A stretch of DNA of 64,000 bases from Frigoribacterium sp. Leaf415 (GTDB lineage Bacteria; Actinomycetota; Actinomycetes; Actinomycetales; Microbacteriaceae), in NCBI RefSeq assembly GCF_001424645.1, contig NZ_LMQR01000001.1:1357301-1421300 (forward strand), read 5' to 3'. The position numbers and the translations under genes were made by a program. Shown in pieces: positions 15,379 to 24,114 of the stretch (its first letter is position 1; each line of letters begins with the position of its first letter). The notes beneath the pieces were generated by a model. It made no database searches. It saw nothing but the letters and a program-made list of their open reading frames with translations, and was not told the origin of the DNA.

Positions 15379-17913
15379 TCAGCCGCCGACGATCCAGGTG
15401 TCCTTCGCGCCCCCGCCCTGCGACGAGTTGACGATCATGCTGCCCTCGGGCGCCACGCGGGTGAGCCCCAGGTCGGCCAGCACGCTCTCGCCCGCCCCCG
15501 TGCCGGTGAGGTAGACGAAGCAGCGCAGGTCGACGTGCCGCGGCTGCAGCCCCGTCGAGGTCAGGGTCGGGTGCGACGACAGCCTCACGACCTCCTGTGC
15601 GACCCAGCCGGACGGATCACGGGCGATGTCGGCCCGACGCTCGGCCAAGACCGCCGCGCTCCCCGAGGGGCCGATCAGCACGCCCCGGCCGCCCTCGCCG
15701 TCGACCGGCTTCGTGACGAGCTCGCCCACCCGGTCGAGCACCGCGATCCGCTCGGCCGGGTCGCCCGTCCGGTAGGTCGGGACCGACTCGAGCAGCGGAC
15801 GCTCCCCCAGGTAGTACCAGATGAGGTCGGGCACGGCGCAGTACATCGACTTGTCGTCGGCGAGCCCGTTGCCCGGGGCGTTGGCCAGCACGACGCCGCC
15901 CGCGGCCGCCACGTCCATGAGGTGCTCGCCGAGCAACGGGTCGTGCGGGGCGTGCACGTCGACGAGCTCGCGGTCGAGACGCAGGTAGAGGGCGTCGACG
16001 ACGGTGCCGGTCCTGCGGTCGACGACCCGCGCCTCCTGCACCTCGACGTCGTCGGCCTGCAGCAGCAGCAGCCCCGCGCCCTCGGCGAGGGTGCGGTGCT
16101 CGTACCAGGCCGGACTCGTCGGGCCCTCGCTGAGAACCGCGCCGACCGGGTCGCCTCCGCCCCGAGGAGGCGCGGCGTGCGCCAGCAGCGTCGCCCGCAG
16201 CACCGCGAACACGCTCGTCGGGTCGAGCAGCCCCGTCGGCCGCGGAGCGTCCGGCACCACCTCGTCGAGCAGCCGTCGCACCGCGATCGAGAACGCGGCC
16301 CCGCTCGGCGCCCGGACGTTGTCCTCGAGCACCCGCCACCCACCCAGCTCGTCGCGCACCAGGTCGAAGCCCTGCACCGCGGCCCGCACGGCGTCGGTGG
16401 GCAGCCGGGTGGCCTCGTCCCGCCAGCCCGCCGCCCCGACGACCTGCTCGTGCGACAGCACACCGTCCGCCACGACCCGACGCTCACCGTAGGCGTCGCG
16501 CAGGAACGCCTCGATCGCCCGGGCCCGCTGCGTCAGACCGGCCTCGAGTCGGCTCCACTCGTGCCGCGTGACGATGCGGGGCACGAGGTCGCAGTGGAAC
16601 GCCCGGTGGTCGCCGCCCACGCCGAATCCGAGACCGGCCCGCTCGCACCAGGCGTCTCGCGCGACGGAGCGGGCGTGGGCCTCGGTCGCGCCGAGCTCCT
16701 GGAAGAACCCGGCGACGTCACGGTAGGCCGGGCGCGGGTGCAGTCCCGGGCCGATCGCCTCGTCGCCGGCGCGGAACCGGTACCCCACGAGCGTCGGCGC
16801 GGGGGCGTCGAGCCCGGCGGCGGGGCCGTGCGTCTCGCGGACGACCAGGTCGACCACGTCGTCGAGCCGTCCTCGCTCGGCGAAGGCGGCGCGCTGCCGG
16901 TCGGCCGAGTTGCCGCGGGCGAGCGTGGCCTCGGCGAGATCGGTCACGGTCTGCCAGTCGCCGAACTCCTCGAGCTGCGGGCGCAACCGGGTCACGAGCT
17001 GCCGGACGGCCTCGGCCGCGGGCAGCCGCGACGGGTGCTGTTCGAGGTCGAGCAGCTCGCCGCCGAGCCCGCTGCGCGCCGCCTGCCACATCGCGGCGCG
17101 GTGCAGCGGGGCCGCCCGGTGCTCGGCGGGGCGACCGGCCTCGACGTCGATCTCGGCCCGACGCACCGCGGCACGGTAGAGGCCGGCGATCAGCACCGCG
17201 TCGTCGACCAGCGGGCAGGCGTCACAGGTGCGCAGTTCGAGGGTGGGCGCGTGGCTCGACGGTCGGACGTCGAAGTAGGCCATCCCGCTGTCGGCGATGA
17301 CGCCCGATCCGATCAGGTCGGCGAGCAACCGGTCGTACTCGGCGGCGTCGGCCATCGGCCCGGTCGCCCCGGCGCTCGGCCACCGCTGCCAGATGAGCGA
17401 GCGGATGCTCGCGTAGCCGGTGTCCTGGCCGTTCCAGAAGGGAGAGCTGGCACTCAGGGCGAGCAGGGCCGGCAGCACGGGGGCGATCCGCCCGGCGATC
17501 TGCACGGCGAGGTCGCGGTCGGCCACCCCCACGTGGATCTGCAGGCCGCAGATCAGCTGCTCGTCGACGAGCAGGCGGTACTGCTCGTGCATGCGGCCGT
17601 AGCGTCCGGTCGTGGTCAGTTCGAAGTCGGCGAACTCGCTGCGCGGGGCCGTGCCGACGGCGCCGATGGCGAGCCCCTCGGCGGAGGTCACCTCGACCAG
17701 GTCGCGACGAAGGGTCAGGATCTCGCGCCGCAGGTCGTCGAGCGTGGTCACCACCGGCACGTTGGTCTCGATGGTGGTGCGCTGCAGCTCCGCCCCGTAG
17801 CGGTCGGCGGGCAGCCGGGTGAGGAGGTGCGGGGCACGGGCCGACAGACGCTTCGTCTCGAGGTCGATCAGGTGCAGCTCTTCTTCGGCCCCCAGCGTCA
17901 GCTCTGCGCTCAT
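15379..17913 (-). CDS. Fusion of YbdK-type carboxylate-amine ligase (GCS2) and circularly permuted ATP-grasp ligase
   Basis: An 844-residue two-domain ligase. Residues 1 to about 370 form a GCS2/YbdK glutamate-cysteine-ligase-like domain (LGAEEELHLID at the start, CGLQIHVGVAD, LELRTCDACP). From about 390 onwards the sequence is a type 2 circularly permuted ATP-grasp domain (VLEDNVRAPSGAAF, LANAPGNGLADDKSMY, VTKPVDGEGGRGVLIGPSG, and the terminal LGLTRVAPEGSMIVNSSQGG). Both halves form amide bonds from ATP and a carboxylate, so a peptide-like small molecule product is likely; the substrate is unknown. A TACTGT box lies six bases before the ATG. A motif copy lies in a loop at AAPPRGGG. Confidence 0.9.
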   Translation of the reverse strand: MSAELTLGAEEELHLIDLETKRLSARAPHLLTRLPADRYGAELQRTTIETNVPVVTTLDDLRREILTLRRDLVEVTSAEGLAIGAVGTAPRSEFADFELTTTGRYGRMHEQYRLLVDEQLICGLQIHVGVADRDLAVQIAGRIAPVLPALLALSASSPFWNGQDTGYASIRSLIWQRWPSAGATGPMADAAEYDRLLADLIGSGVIADSGMAYFDVRPSSHAPTLELRTCDACPLVDDAVLIAGLYRAAVRRAEIDVEAGRPAEHRAAPLHRAAMWQAARSGLGGELLDLEQHPSRLPAAEAVRQLVTRLRPQLEEFGDWQTVTDLAEATLARGNSADRQRAAFAERGRLDDVVDLVVRETHGPAAGLDAPAPTLVGYRFRAGDEAIGPGLHPRPAYRDVAGFFQELGATEAHARSVARDAWCERAGLGFGVGGDHRAFHCDLVPRIVTRHEWSRLEAGLTQRARAIEAFLRDAYGERRVVADGVLSHEQVVGAAGWRDEATRLPTDAVRAAVQGFDLVRDELGGWRVLEDNVRAPSGAAFSIAVRRLLDEVVPDAPRPTGLLDPTSVFAVLRATLLAHAAPPRGGGDPVGAVLSEGPTSPAWYEHRTLAEGAGLLLLQADDVEVQEARVVDRRTGTVVDALYLRLDRELVDVHAPHDPLLGEHLMDVAAAGGVVLANAPGNGLADDKSMYCAVPDLIWYYLGERPLLESVPTYRTGDPAERIAVLDRVGELVTKPVDGEGGRGVLIGPSGSAAVLAERRADIARDPSGWVAQEVVRLSSHPTLTSTGLQPRHVDLRCFVYLTGTGAGESVLADLGLTRVAPEGSMIVNSSQGGGAKDTWIVGG

Positions 17914-17919
17914 GCCTGC

Positions 17920-17925
17920 ACAGTA
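17920..17925 (-). promoter_or_regulatory. Leaderless -10 box TACTGT
   Basis: On the minus strand TACTGT, six bases, then the ATG at 17913. Confidence 0.55.
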
Positions 17926-18011
17926 CGGGCGCGGCCCGGTTCTGCCCGCCTCTTCATGAGGATTTCACATGAACGGAACGCGAGGAGGCGCGGGCCCGGT
18001 CGGCCGTGGAG

Positions 18012-18668
18012 TCAGACCCGAGCGGTCTGGCGCACCCCCGCGGCGGGCAGCAACACGCCGTCGATGAGCCCCACGAGGTAGTCGCGGTCGACGGGCTTCC
18101 GCAGGACGAGCACGCGGTACGACACCATCGACGGGGTGACGAGGGCGAGCGCCTCGATGTCGGTGTCGGCCGCGATCTCGCCTCGCTCGAGGGCCCGGCG
18201 CAGCAGCAGCCGATTGGCCTCGGCGCGGGGCTGGACGATCGCGGCGTCGACGGCCTCGGCGAGCTCGGGCGTGGTCGAGAGCATCGTGACGACACCCGCC
18301 ATGACGCGCATCTTCTTCTCGGCGTCGTCGATGCTGTGCGGCTTGATCATGGCCACGAGGTCACCCCGCAGCGTGCCGGTGTCGGGCAGGCCGTCGAGGT
18401 CGACGGCGCCCTGCTTCAGGCAGGCCACCGCGTCGACGACGAGCTCGCCCTTGGACGCCCAGCGGCGGTACAGCGTGGCCTTGCCGGCCTTGGCGCGGGC
18501 GGCGACCATCTCGATGGTCATGCCCTCGAACCCGGTCTCGGCGAGCACGTCGATGGTGCAGCGGAGGATCTCGGGGTCGCGACTGTGGTCGCGCTTTCGA
18601 CCCGGTCGCGAGGGTGTCGCGGGGTCGGTCTCGGCGGGCGTCGTCGCCGCGCCTTCCCTGTCGGTCAT
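18012..18668 (-). CDS. TetR/AcrR-family repressor
   Basis: A 218-residue regulator. The N-terminal DNA-binding domain (about 28-75) contains TIEMVAARAKAGKATLYRRW, the TetR helix-turn-helix with the typical TLYRRW recognition helix. The C-terminal ligand domain is helical. It is divergent from a drug exporter gene with 74 bases between starts, so it most likely represses that exporter and itself. A TAGAGT box is six bases before its ATG. Two GTTTACGAAAC-like sites overlie the shared promoter region. Confidence 0.9.
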   Translation of the reverse strand: MTDREGAATTPAETDPATPSRPGRKRDHSRDPEILRCTIDVLAETGFEGMTIEMVAARAKAGKATLYRRWASKGELVVDAVACLKQGAVDLDGLPDTGTLRGDLVAMIKPHSIDDAEKKMRVMAGVVTMLSTTPELAEAVDAAIVQPRAEANRLLLRRALERGEIAADTDIEALALVTPSMVSYRVLVLRKPVDRDYLVGLIDGVLLPAAGVRQTARV

Positions 18669-18674
18669 GGGGTG

Positions 18675-18680
18675 ACTCTA
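18675..18680 (-). promoter_or_regulatory. Leaderless -10 box TAGAGT of tetR-type gene
   Basis: On the minus strand TAGAGT, six bases, then the ATG at 18668. It sits next to the operator sites at 18689-18715. Confidence 0.55.
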
Positions 18681-18688
18681 CATCGGAT

Positions 18689-18715
18689 GTTTACGAAACT
18701 GCCTGTATCCGAAAC
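18689..18715. promoter_or_regulatory. Candidate TetR operator, two tandem sites
   Basis: GTTTACGAAAC (18689-18699) is a palindrome with GTTT/AAAC arms. GTATCCGAAAC (18705-18715) is a second, less symmetric copy 16 bases on. The second copy covers the -35 position expected for the exporter promoter, and the first lies next to the tetR promoter, so a bound repressor could block both. Confidence 0.55.
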
Positions 18716-18729
18716 TGGCGAGACTCGTA

Positions 18730-18735
18730 TATGCT
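18730..18735 (+). promoter_or_regulatory. Leaderless -10 box TATGCT of the MFS exporter
   Basis: TATGCT, seven bases (CGCGCTC), then the ATG at 18743. The same box with seven bases occurs at 38954-38959. Confidence 0.6.
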
Positions 18736-18742
18736 CGCGCTC

Positions 18743-20275
18743 ATGTCTCAGGCCTCCACCTCCCCTGACGGCGCGACCCGCGCCTCCTCGTCCTCCCCCA
18801 CCCCGCCGTCGTCACGGCGCTGGTGGACCCTCACCACCGTCGCCCTCGCCCAACTCATGGTCGTGCTCGACTCCACGGTCGTGAACATCGCCCTGCCCGC
18901 CGCCCAGACCGACCTCGGCTTCTCGGACGGCGACCGGCAGTGGATCATCACCGCCTACTCGCTCGCCTTCGGCAGCCTGCTGCTCGTCGGCGGCCGCGTC
19001 AGCGACCTGATCGGCCGCAAGCGCACGTTCATCATCGGCCTGATCGGCTTCGCCCTGGCCTCGGCCCTCGGCGGCGCCGCCGGCACCTTCGGGTTGCTCG
19101 TCTTCGCCCGCGCCCTGCAGGGCGCGTTCGGCGCGCTGCTCGCCCCGACCGCTCTGGCCGTGCTGACCACGACCTTCACCATCCCCAAGGAGCGCGCCCG
19201 CGCGTTCGGCGTCTTCGGCGCGATCGCCGGAGCCGGCGGGGCCATCGGCCTGCTGCTCGGCGGGTTCCTCACCCAGTACGCCTCGTGGCGCTGGAACCTC
19301 TACATCAACGTCGTCATCGCCGCCGTCGCGATCGTCGGCGCCGCGATCTTCGTGTCGCACGTCACGCGCACCGGCCCGCGCCCGAAGCTCGACGTGCCCG
19401 GCACGCTGCTCGTCTCGGGTGCGCTCTTCTCGCTGGTCTACGGCTTCTCGAACGCCGAGACCCAGGGCTGGGACTCGCCCCTGACCTGGGGCTTCCTGGC
19501 GGCGGCCGTCGTGCTGCTCACCTCGTTCGTCGCGTGGCAGCGCCGTGCCGAGCACCCGCTGCTGCCCCTGTCCATCGTGCTCGACCGCAACCGCGGGGCC
19601 GCCTACGCGTCCGTGACGATCGCGGGAGCCGGCATGTTCGGCATCTTCCTGTTCGTGACGTACTACCTGCAGACCTCGCTCGGCTACACGCCGACCAAGA
19701 CCGGCCTGGCCTTCCTGCCGATGATCGCGATGCTCGTGCTCGCGGCCCAGCTGTCGACGAACATCTTCGTTCCTCGCTTCGGGCCCAAGATCATGGTGCC
19801 GTTCGGCATGACCCTCGGCGTGATCGGCATGCTGCTGCTCACCCGGCTCGACCTCGAGAGCCTGTACGCCGCCAACGTGCTGCCCGCCCTGATGGTGCTC
19901 GGTTTCGGCATGGGCTCGATCATGCCCGCGTCGATCCAGACCGCCACGCTCGGCGTCGACCGCGGCCACGCGGGCGTCGCCTCGGCCATGGTCAACACGA
20001 GCCAGCAGGTCGGCGGGTCGATCGGCACGGCACTCCTTAACACGCTGGCGGCGACCGCCGCGGCGAACTACGTCGCCGACCACCTGCCCGCGACCGGAGC
20101 CGTCGCGGCCGAGGCCGCCGTCACCGGCTACGCCACGGCCTACTGGTGGGGGGCAGGGTTCTTCGCCGTCGGCGCGGTGGTCGCGGCCCTGCTGTTCCGT
20201 CGCCGCGTCCCGCAGTCGGACGACGTCGACGCCTCGGCCTCGCCGGCCGTCGACACGCCGGTCCCCGTGCACTGA
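18743..20275 (+). CDS. MFS drug:proton antiporter, EmrB/QacA type (DHA2, 14 TM)
   Basis: A 510-residue exporter with about 14 hydrophobic segments. DHA2 signatures are LMVVLDSTVVNIALPAAQTD in TM1, QWIITAYSLAFGSLLLVGGR for TM2 and the A-loop, and the motif C region GAIAGAGGAIGLLLGGFLT. It should expel toxic organic compounds at the expense of the proton gradient. The ATG at 18743 was chosen because the TATGCT box is seven bases upstream; residues before TM1 (ATRASSSSPTPPSS) are a linker containing the dispersed motif. It is divergent from and probably repressed by the TetR protein. Confidence 0.9.
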   Translation: MSQASTSPDGATRASSSSPTPPSSRRWWTLTTVALAQLMVVLDSTVVNIALPAAQTDLGFSDGDRQWIITAYSLAFGSLLLVGGRVSDLIGRKRTFIIGLIGFALASALGGAAGTFGLLVFARALQGAFGALLAPTALAVLTTTFTIPKERARAFGVFGAIAGAGGAIGLLLGGFLTQYASWRWNLYINVVIAAVAIVGAAIFVSHVTRTGPRPKLDVPGTLLVSGALFSLVYGFSNAETQGWDSPLTWGFLAAAVVLLTSFVAWQRRAEHPLLPLSIVLDRNRGAAYASVTIAGAGMFGIFLFVTYYLQTSLGYTPTKTGLAFLPMIAMLVLAAQLSTNIFVPRFGPKIMVPFGMTLGVIGMLLLTRLDLESLYAANVLPALMVLGFGMGSIMPASIQTATLGVDRGHAGVASAMVNTSQQVGGSIGTALLNTLAATAAANYVADHLPATGAVAAEAAVTGYATAYWWGAGFFAVGAVVAALLFRRRVPQSDDVDASASPAVDTPVPVH

Positions 20276-20290
20276 CGCGACCCCCTCGCG

Positions 20291-20343
20291 CAGACGACCC
20301 GCGCCTCCTCAGCCCTCGGGGCCGGGGAGGCGCGGGTCGTCTG
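20291..20343. terminator. Bidirectional hairpin built from an inverted pair of the dispersed motif
   Basis: Two 18-base arms (20291-20308 and 20326-20343), CAGACGACCCGCGCCTCC and its exact complement, flank a 17-base loop. Each arm contains a complete CGCGCCTCC/GGAGGCGCG copy. It lies between the convergent ends of the exporter (20275) and the GH65 gene (20364), so it can serve both. Confidence 0.85.
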
Positions 20344-20363
20344 AGCGACGGACGTCGCGTCGG

Positions 20364-22871
20364 TCAGGACGCGGCTTCGTCCTCGTCGTAGCGGTCGACG
20401 CTGATCGTCGGGATGGACGCCGTGATGACCGAGCCGTCGGCCCGCATCAAGCCGCGCAGGTCGCTCGTCGTGGGGACGCGCGTCGTGATGCGCGGGCCCT
20501 GACCGTCGAGGGCGACGCGGACCGGGGCGTCGGACGACACGTGCACCTCGTCGCCGCGGACGGCCAGCGTGACGGGGCCACCCGTCTCGACCGTGAAGAC
20601 GATCTCGTGCTGGGCGAGGTCGACCCGCACCCGGCTGCCCTTGACGGCCACGCGGAACGAGAGTTCTTCCCAGTCGGCCGGCAGGCGCGGGTCGAAGGTG
20701 ATCGACCCGAGCCAGTCGCGCATGCCACCGTAGCCGTTGACGAGCGCGCTCCAGATGCCACCGGTCGACGCGACGTGCACGCCGTCGGAGGTGTTCTTGT
20801 GCAGGTCGGCCAGGTCGACGTACAGCGACGACAGGAAGTACTGCTGCGACAGCTGGTGGTGGCCCACCTCGGCCGCGATGATCGACTGCACGACGCCGGA
20901 CAGGGTGGAGTCGCCCGTCGTCAGCGCGTCGTAGTACTCGAAGTTGCGCAGCTTCTGCTCGGGCGTGAACTCGTCGCCCTGCAGGTACAGCGCGAGCACG
21001 ACGTCGGCCTGCTTCAGCACCTGGAAGCGGTAGATGACCAGCGGGTGGTAGTGCAACAGCAGCGGACGCTTGTTCGCCGGGGTGGCCTCGAGGTCCCAGA
21101 GCTCTTTGTCGAGGAACTGTGCGTCCTGCGGGTGGATGCCCCGGTGGTCGTCGTACGGGATGTGCATCGCCTCGGCCGCGAGCTGCCAGCCGGTGATCTC
21201 GTGCTCCTCGAGACCGAGTCGGGCCACCATGCGGTCGAACGCGACCGGCGCGTCGTCCTTCAAGCGGGTGACCGCCCGCACGGCCGCACGCAGGTTCGCC
21301 CGCGCCATGACGTTCGTGTAGAGGTTGTCGTCGACGACGGTCGTGTACTCGTCGGGCCCGGTGACGCCGTCGATGTGGAACCGCTGGTCGCCGTTCGAGC
21401 GCCAGAAGCCGAGGTCGGCCCAGAGGCGGGCGGTCTCGACGAGGATGTCGACGGCGCCCCGCTGCAGGAAGTCCTCGTCACCCGTCGCCTGGACGTACTG
21501 GCTGAGCGCGTGGCTGATGTCGGCGTCGATGTGGTACTGCGCCGTGCCGGCCGCGTAGTAGGCGCTCGACTCGAGCCCGTTGATGGTGCGCCACGGGAAG
21601 AGGGCACCTCGCTGGTTCAACTCGACGGCCCGGTCGCGGGCGGCGTCGAGCATGCCGAGGCGGAAGCGCAGGGCGTTGCGGGCGACGTTCGGCGACGTGT
21701 ACGTCAGGAACGGCAGGACGTAGATCTCGGTGTCCCAGAAGTAGTGCCCGCCGTAGCCCGACCCCGTCACGCCCTTGGCGGCGACGCCCTGACCGTCGGT
21801 GCGGGCGGTGGCCTGGGCGAGCTGGAAGAGGTTCCACCGGACGGCCTGCTGGATCTCGGGCTGACCGGCCACCTGCACGTCGCTGCGCTGCCAGAAGTCG
21901 TCGAGCCAGGCGCGCTGGTGGGCGAAGATCTCGGACGTGGGCGTCTCGCCGGCCCGGTCGAGGGTGCGGTCGCAGCGATCGGCCAGCTCGCGCGGGGGCA
22001 CGCCCCGGCTCGTGTGGTAGCTGATCGTCTTGACCAGGCGGACCCTCTGCCCGGCCTGGGCCTTGACCCGGTAGACGTGCTTGGCGATGTCGTCGTCGAT
22101 CTGCGACGACTGGTCCCACTCGGCGTCGGTCTCGATGCGGTGGTCGGCGCCGACCGCGATCGTCATGCCCGAGTTCGTCGTGCGGTAGCCGAGGACGGCC
22201 CGCGTGCCGCCGTTGCGCTTGAGCACGGGCTGCAGCACGCGGTCCTCGAACGACTCGGCCTTCCGCGGGTCGAAGGCCTCGGCCGCGGCACGCATGCCGG
22301 CGTGGTACTGGTCGCCCAGGTCTTGACGGTTCAGGATCTGGCTCGAGATGAGCAGCGACGCCGACGAGTCGAGCATCGTGACCTCGTACTCGATGACGAC
22401 GAGGTGTCGGTCCTCGAAGCTGACCAGGCGACGACTCGTCACGAGGACGCGCTTGCCCGAGGGGGTGCGCCAGTCGATCTCGCGGACGAGCACGCCGTCG
22501 CGGAACTCGAGACGCCGGGTGTGGCGCAGGATGTCGGCTTCGAACAGCACGAAGGGCTCGTCGTCGACGTAGAGGCGGATCACCTTGGCGTCGGGGACGT
22601 TGACGATCGTCTGGCCGACCCGGGCGAACCCGAAGGCCTCTTCGGCGTGCCGGATGGGCCACGTCTCGTGGAACCCGTTGACGAAGGTGCCGAACGAGTG
22701 GCCGCCGCGACCCTCGTCGGGGTTGCCGCGCAGGCCGAGGTAGCCGTTGCCGACCGCGAACACGGTCTCGGTGAGGCCCTCGTCGCCCTGGATGTACTCG
22801 TCCTCGACGAAGGCCCATTCGTCGACGGGGAACCGCGAGCGGTCGAGCGGGTCGGACGTGATGTGGTTCAC
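20364..22871 (-). CDS. Glycoside hydrolase family 65 disaccharide phosphorylase (trehalose/maltose/kojibiose type)
   Basis: An 835-residue GH65 enzyme. The N-terminal super-sandwich domain has VGNGYLGLRGNPDEG (about 40-53). The (alpha/alpha)6 barrel contains AAKGVTGSGYGGHYFWDTE (phosphate and substrate site, about 364-382), and the general acid is Glu508 in VTGPDEYT. The enzyme splits a glucose disaccharide with phosphate to beta-glucose 1-phosphate and glucose; the linkage cannot be told from sequence alone. Its GTG start overlaps the stop of the HAD gene upstream (GTGA). That partner would convert beta-glucose 1-phosphate to glucose 6-phosphate, which supports a phosphorolytic role. Confidence 0.9.
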   Translation of the reverse strand: MNHITSDPLDRSRFPVDEWAFVEDEYIQGDEGLTETVFAVGNGYLGLRGNPDEGRGGHSFGTFVNGFHETWPIRHAEEAFGFARVGQTIVNVPDAKVIRLYVDDEPFVLFEADILRHTRRLEFRDGVLVREIDWRTPSGKRVLVTSRRLVSFEDRHLVVIEYEVTMLDSSASLLISSQILNRQDLGDQYHAGMRAAAEAFDPRKAESFEDRVLQPVLKRNGGTRAVLGYRTTNSGMTIAVGADHRIETDAEWDQSSQIDDDIAKHVYRVKAQAGQRVRLVKTISYHTSRGVPPRELADRCDRTLDRAGETPTSEIFAHQRAWLDDFWQRSDVQVAGQPEIQQAVRWNLFQLAQATARTDGQGVAAKGVTGSGYGGHYFWDTEIYVLPFLTYTSPNVARNALRFRLGMLDAARDRAVELNQRGALFPWRTINGLESSAYYAAGTAQYHIDADISHALSQYVQATGDEDFLQRGAVDILVETARLWADLGFWRSNGDQRFHIDGVTGPDEYTTVVDDNLYTNVMARANLRAAVRAVTRLKDDAPVAFDRMVARLGLEEHEITGWQLAAEAMHIPYDDHRGIHPQDAQFLDKELWDLEATPANKRPLLLHYHPLVIYRFQVLKQADVVLALYLQGDEFTPEQKLRNFEYYDALTTGDSTLSGVVQSIIAAEVGHHQLSQQYFLSSLYVDLADLHKNTSDGVHVASTGGIWSALVNGYGGMRDWLGSITFDPRLPADWEELSFRVAVKGSRVRVDLAQHEIVFTVETGGPVTLAVRGDEVHVSSDAPVRVALDGQGPRITTRVPTTSDLRGLMRADGSVITASIPTISVDRYDEDEAAS

Positions 22872-23713
22872 GACTGTGCCTCCGTGGTGCCGGTGGTGCT
22901 GCTGCTGCTGGTCGAGGGGGTGCCCGGTGTCGCCTGGTCGGGGTTCGGAGCCGAGGAGGCGCGGGTTCGGTCGAGCGCCTCGACCAACGTTCCGAGGTCG
23001 TCGACCACGAGGTCGGCGCCGAAGTCGAGCAGGGTCTGCGCGCCCGTGCCGCGGTCGACCCCGAGGACGAGGCCGAAGGCACCACGGCGACCGGCTTCGA
23101 CACCGGACTGCGCGTCCTCGACGACCACGCAGTCGTCGGCGGTGAGACCGAGGCGGCGGGCGCCCTCGAGGTACGTGTCGGGCGCCGGCTTGCCGGTGAT
23201 GCCCTCAGCCGCGGCCACGACACCGTCGACGATCACGTCGAACCGGTCGCGGAGACCCGCGGCCTCGAGCACGGGCACGGCGTTGCGCGAGCTGGAGACC
23301 ACGGCGACGCGGACTCCCTCGGCGATGGCCCGGTCGAGGAAGGCCACCGACCCCGGGTACGGCGTCACACCGTTCTCGGCGAGCTCGGCGGCGAAGGCCG
23401 CGTTCTTGCGGTTGCCGAGGCCGCAGACGGTGTCGGCCTCGGGGTCGTCGTCGGGTGACCCCTCGGGCAGGACGACGTCGCGGGCGGCGAGCATCGCCCG
23501 GACACCGTCGTAACGGGGCCGACCGTCGACGTGCTCGAAGTAGTCGGCCTCCGTGTAGGGCGCGAGGTCGTGCGCGGTGAAGTAGTCGCCGAAGAGGCGG
23601 GCCCACGCGCGCATGTGGACCTCGGCGGTCGGCGTCAGGACGCCGTCGAGGTCGAAGAGCAGGGCACTGAGGTGCGAGAGGCGCGAGGCGTCGCGAGGCA
23701 TGGCGGAGGACAC
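22868..23713 (-). CDS. pgmB: HAD-superfamily beta-phosphoglucomutase
   Basis: About 281 residues. HAD motif I is ALLFDLDGVLTPTAEVH (catalytic Asp-x-Asp), motif II is VAVVSSSRNAVPVLEAAG, motif III lies in GKPAPDTYLEGARRLG and motif IV in VVVEDAQSGVEAGRRGAFG. This subgroup is beta-phosphoglucomutase, which turns beta-glucose 1-phosphate into glucose 6-phosphate, the step after a GH65 phosphorylase. The GTG at 23713 has AAGGGA about ten bases upstream; the ATG at 23701 is the alternative. The C-terminal ~40 residues are a Thr/Ser/Pro tail with a motif copy (TRASSAP). Confidence 0.87.
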   Translation of the reverse strand: MSSAMPRDASRLSHLSALLFDLDGVLTPTAEVHMRAWARLFGDYFTAHDLAPYTEADYFEHVDGRPRYDGVRAMLAARDVVLPEGSPDDDPEADTVCGLGNRKNAAFAAELAENGVTPYPGSVAFLDRAIAEGVRVAVVSSSRNAVPVLEAAGLRDRFDVIVDGVVAAAEGITGKPAPDTYLEGARRLGLTADDCVVVEDAQSGVEAGRRGAFGLVLGVDRGTGAQTLLDFGADLVVDDLGTLVEALDRTRASSAPNPDQATPGTPSTSSSSTTGTTEAQS

Positions 23714-23750
23714 GGGGTGCCGATCCCTTCGAGCGTGGGGGCAGGGTGAG

Positions 23751-23780
23751 CGGCACCGGGGCGACGGCGGCCCGGTGCCG
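23751..23780 (-). promoter_or_regulatory. Hairpin in the 5' leader of the pgmB-GH65 operon
   Basis: CGGCACCGGG (23751-23760) and CCCGGTGCCG (23771-23780) pair perfectly around a 10-base loop, 38 bases before the chosen pgmB start. It could be an attenuator or an upstream insulator; no antiterminator partner was found. Confidence 0.4.
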
Positions 23781-23865
23781 GTGAGGCGGGAACGATGCGG
23801 GGGTGGCACGACAGAGGTGAGCGGGGATGGTGCGAACCGCCTGCTGCGCCGTCGGGGGTGCGGCG

Positions 23866-23881
23866 TGAACCGCACGGCTCA
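23866..23881. promoter_or_regulatory. Candidate LacI-type operator upstream of pgmB-GH65
   Basis: TGAACCG-CA-CGGCTCA is an inverted repeat of two 7-base arms with one mismatch and a central CA. LacI-family operators have this kind of even-spaced symmetry with a central CG-type step. No LacI gene is in the window, so this is a guess from position and symmetry. Confidence 0.35.
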
Positions 23882-24114
23882 AGTGTGGCACCGCTCCGCC
23901 CGCACACCTAGCCACCCGACCGGGGTGCCTAGCAGAGGTTGAATAGCAAAATACCGCCGGGCTTCCAGCGCCTGACGCAAATGACCACCCACCAACAACT
24001 TGGGGTCCTGTAGGGGTTATTCAGAGCTCATATCGATACATCGTCGTTGTCGGGCGGCGCTCGAGGCGAGGTGCGACGCGCGTGCTTATTGGCGCTGACG
24101 CCATTCGGAGATGT

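Noticed and set aside
23880..24000. tRNA or attachment site at the left edge of the AT-rich island
   Set aside because: No cloverleaf and no direct repeat shared with the right edge (26700-26880) were found.
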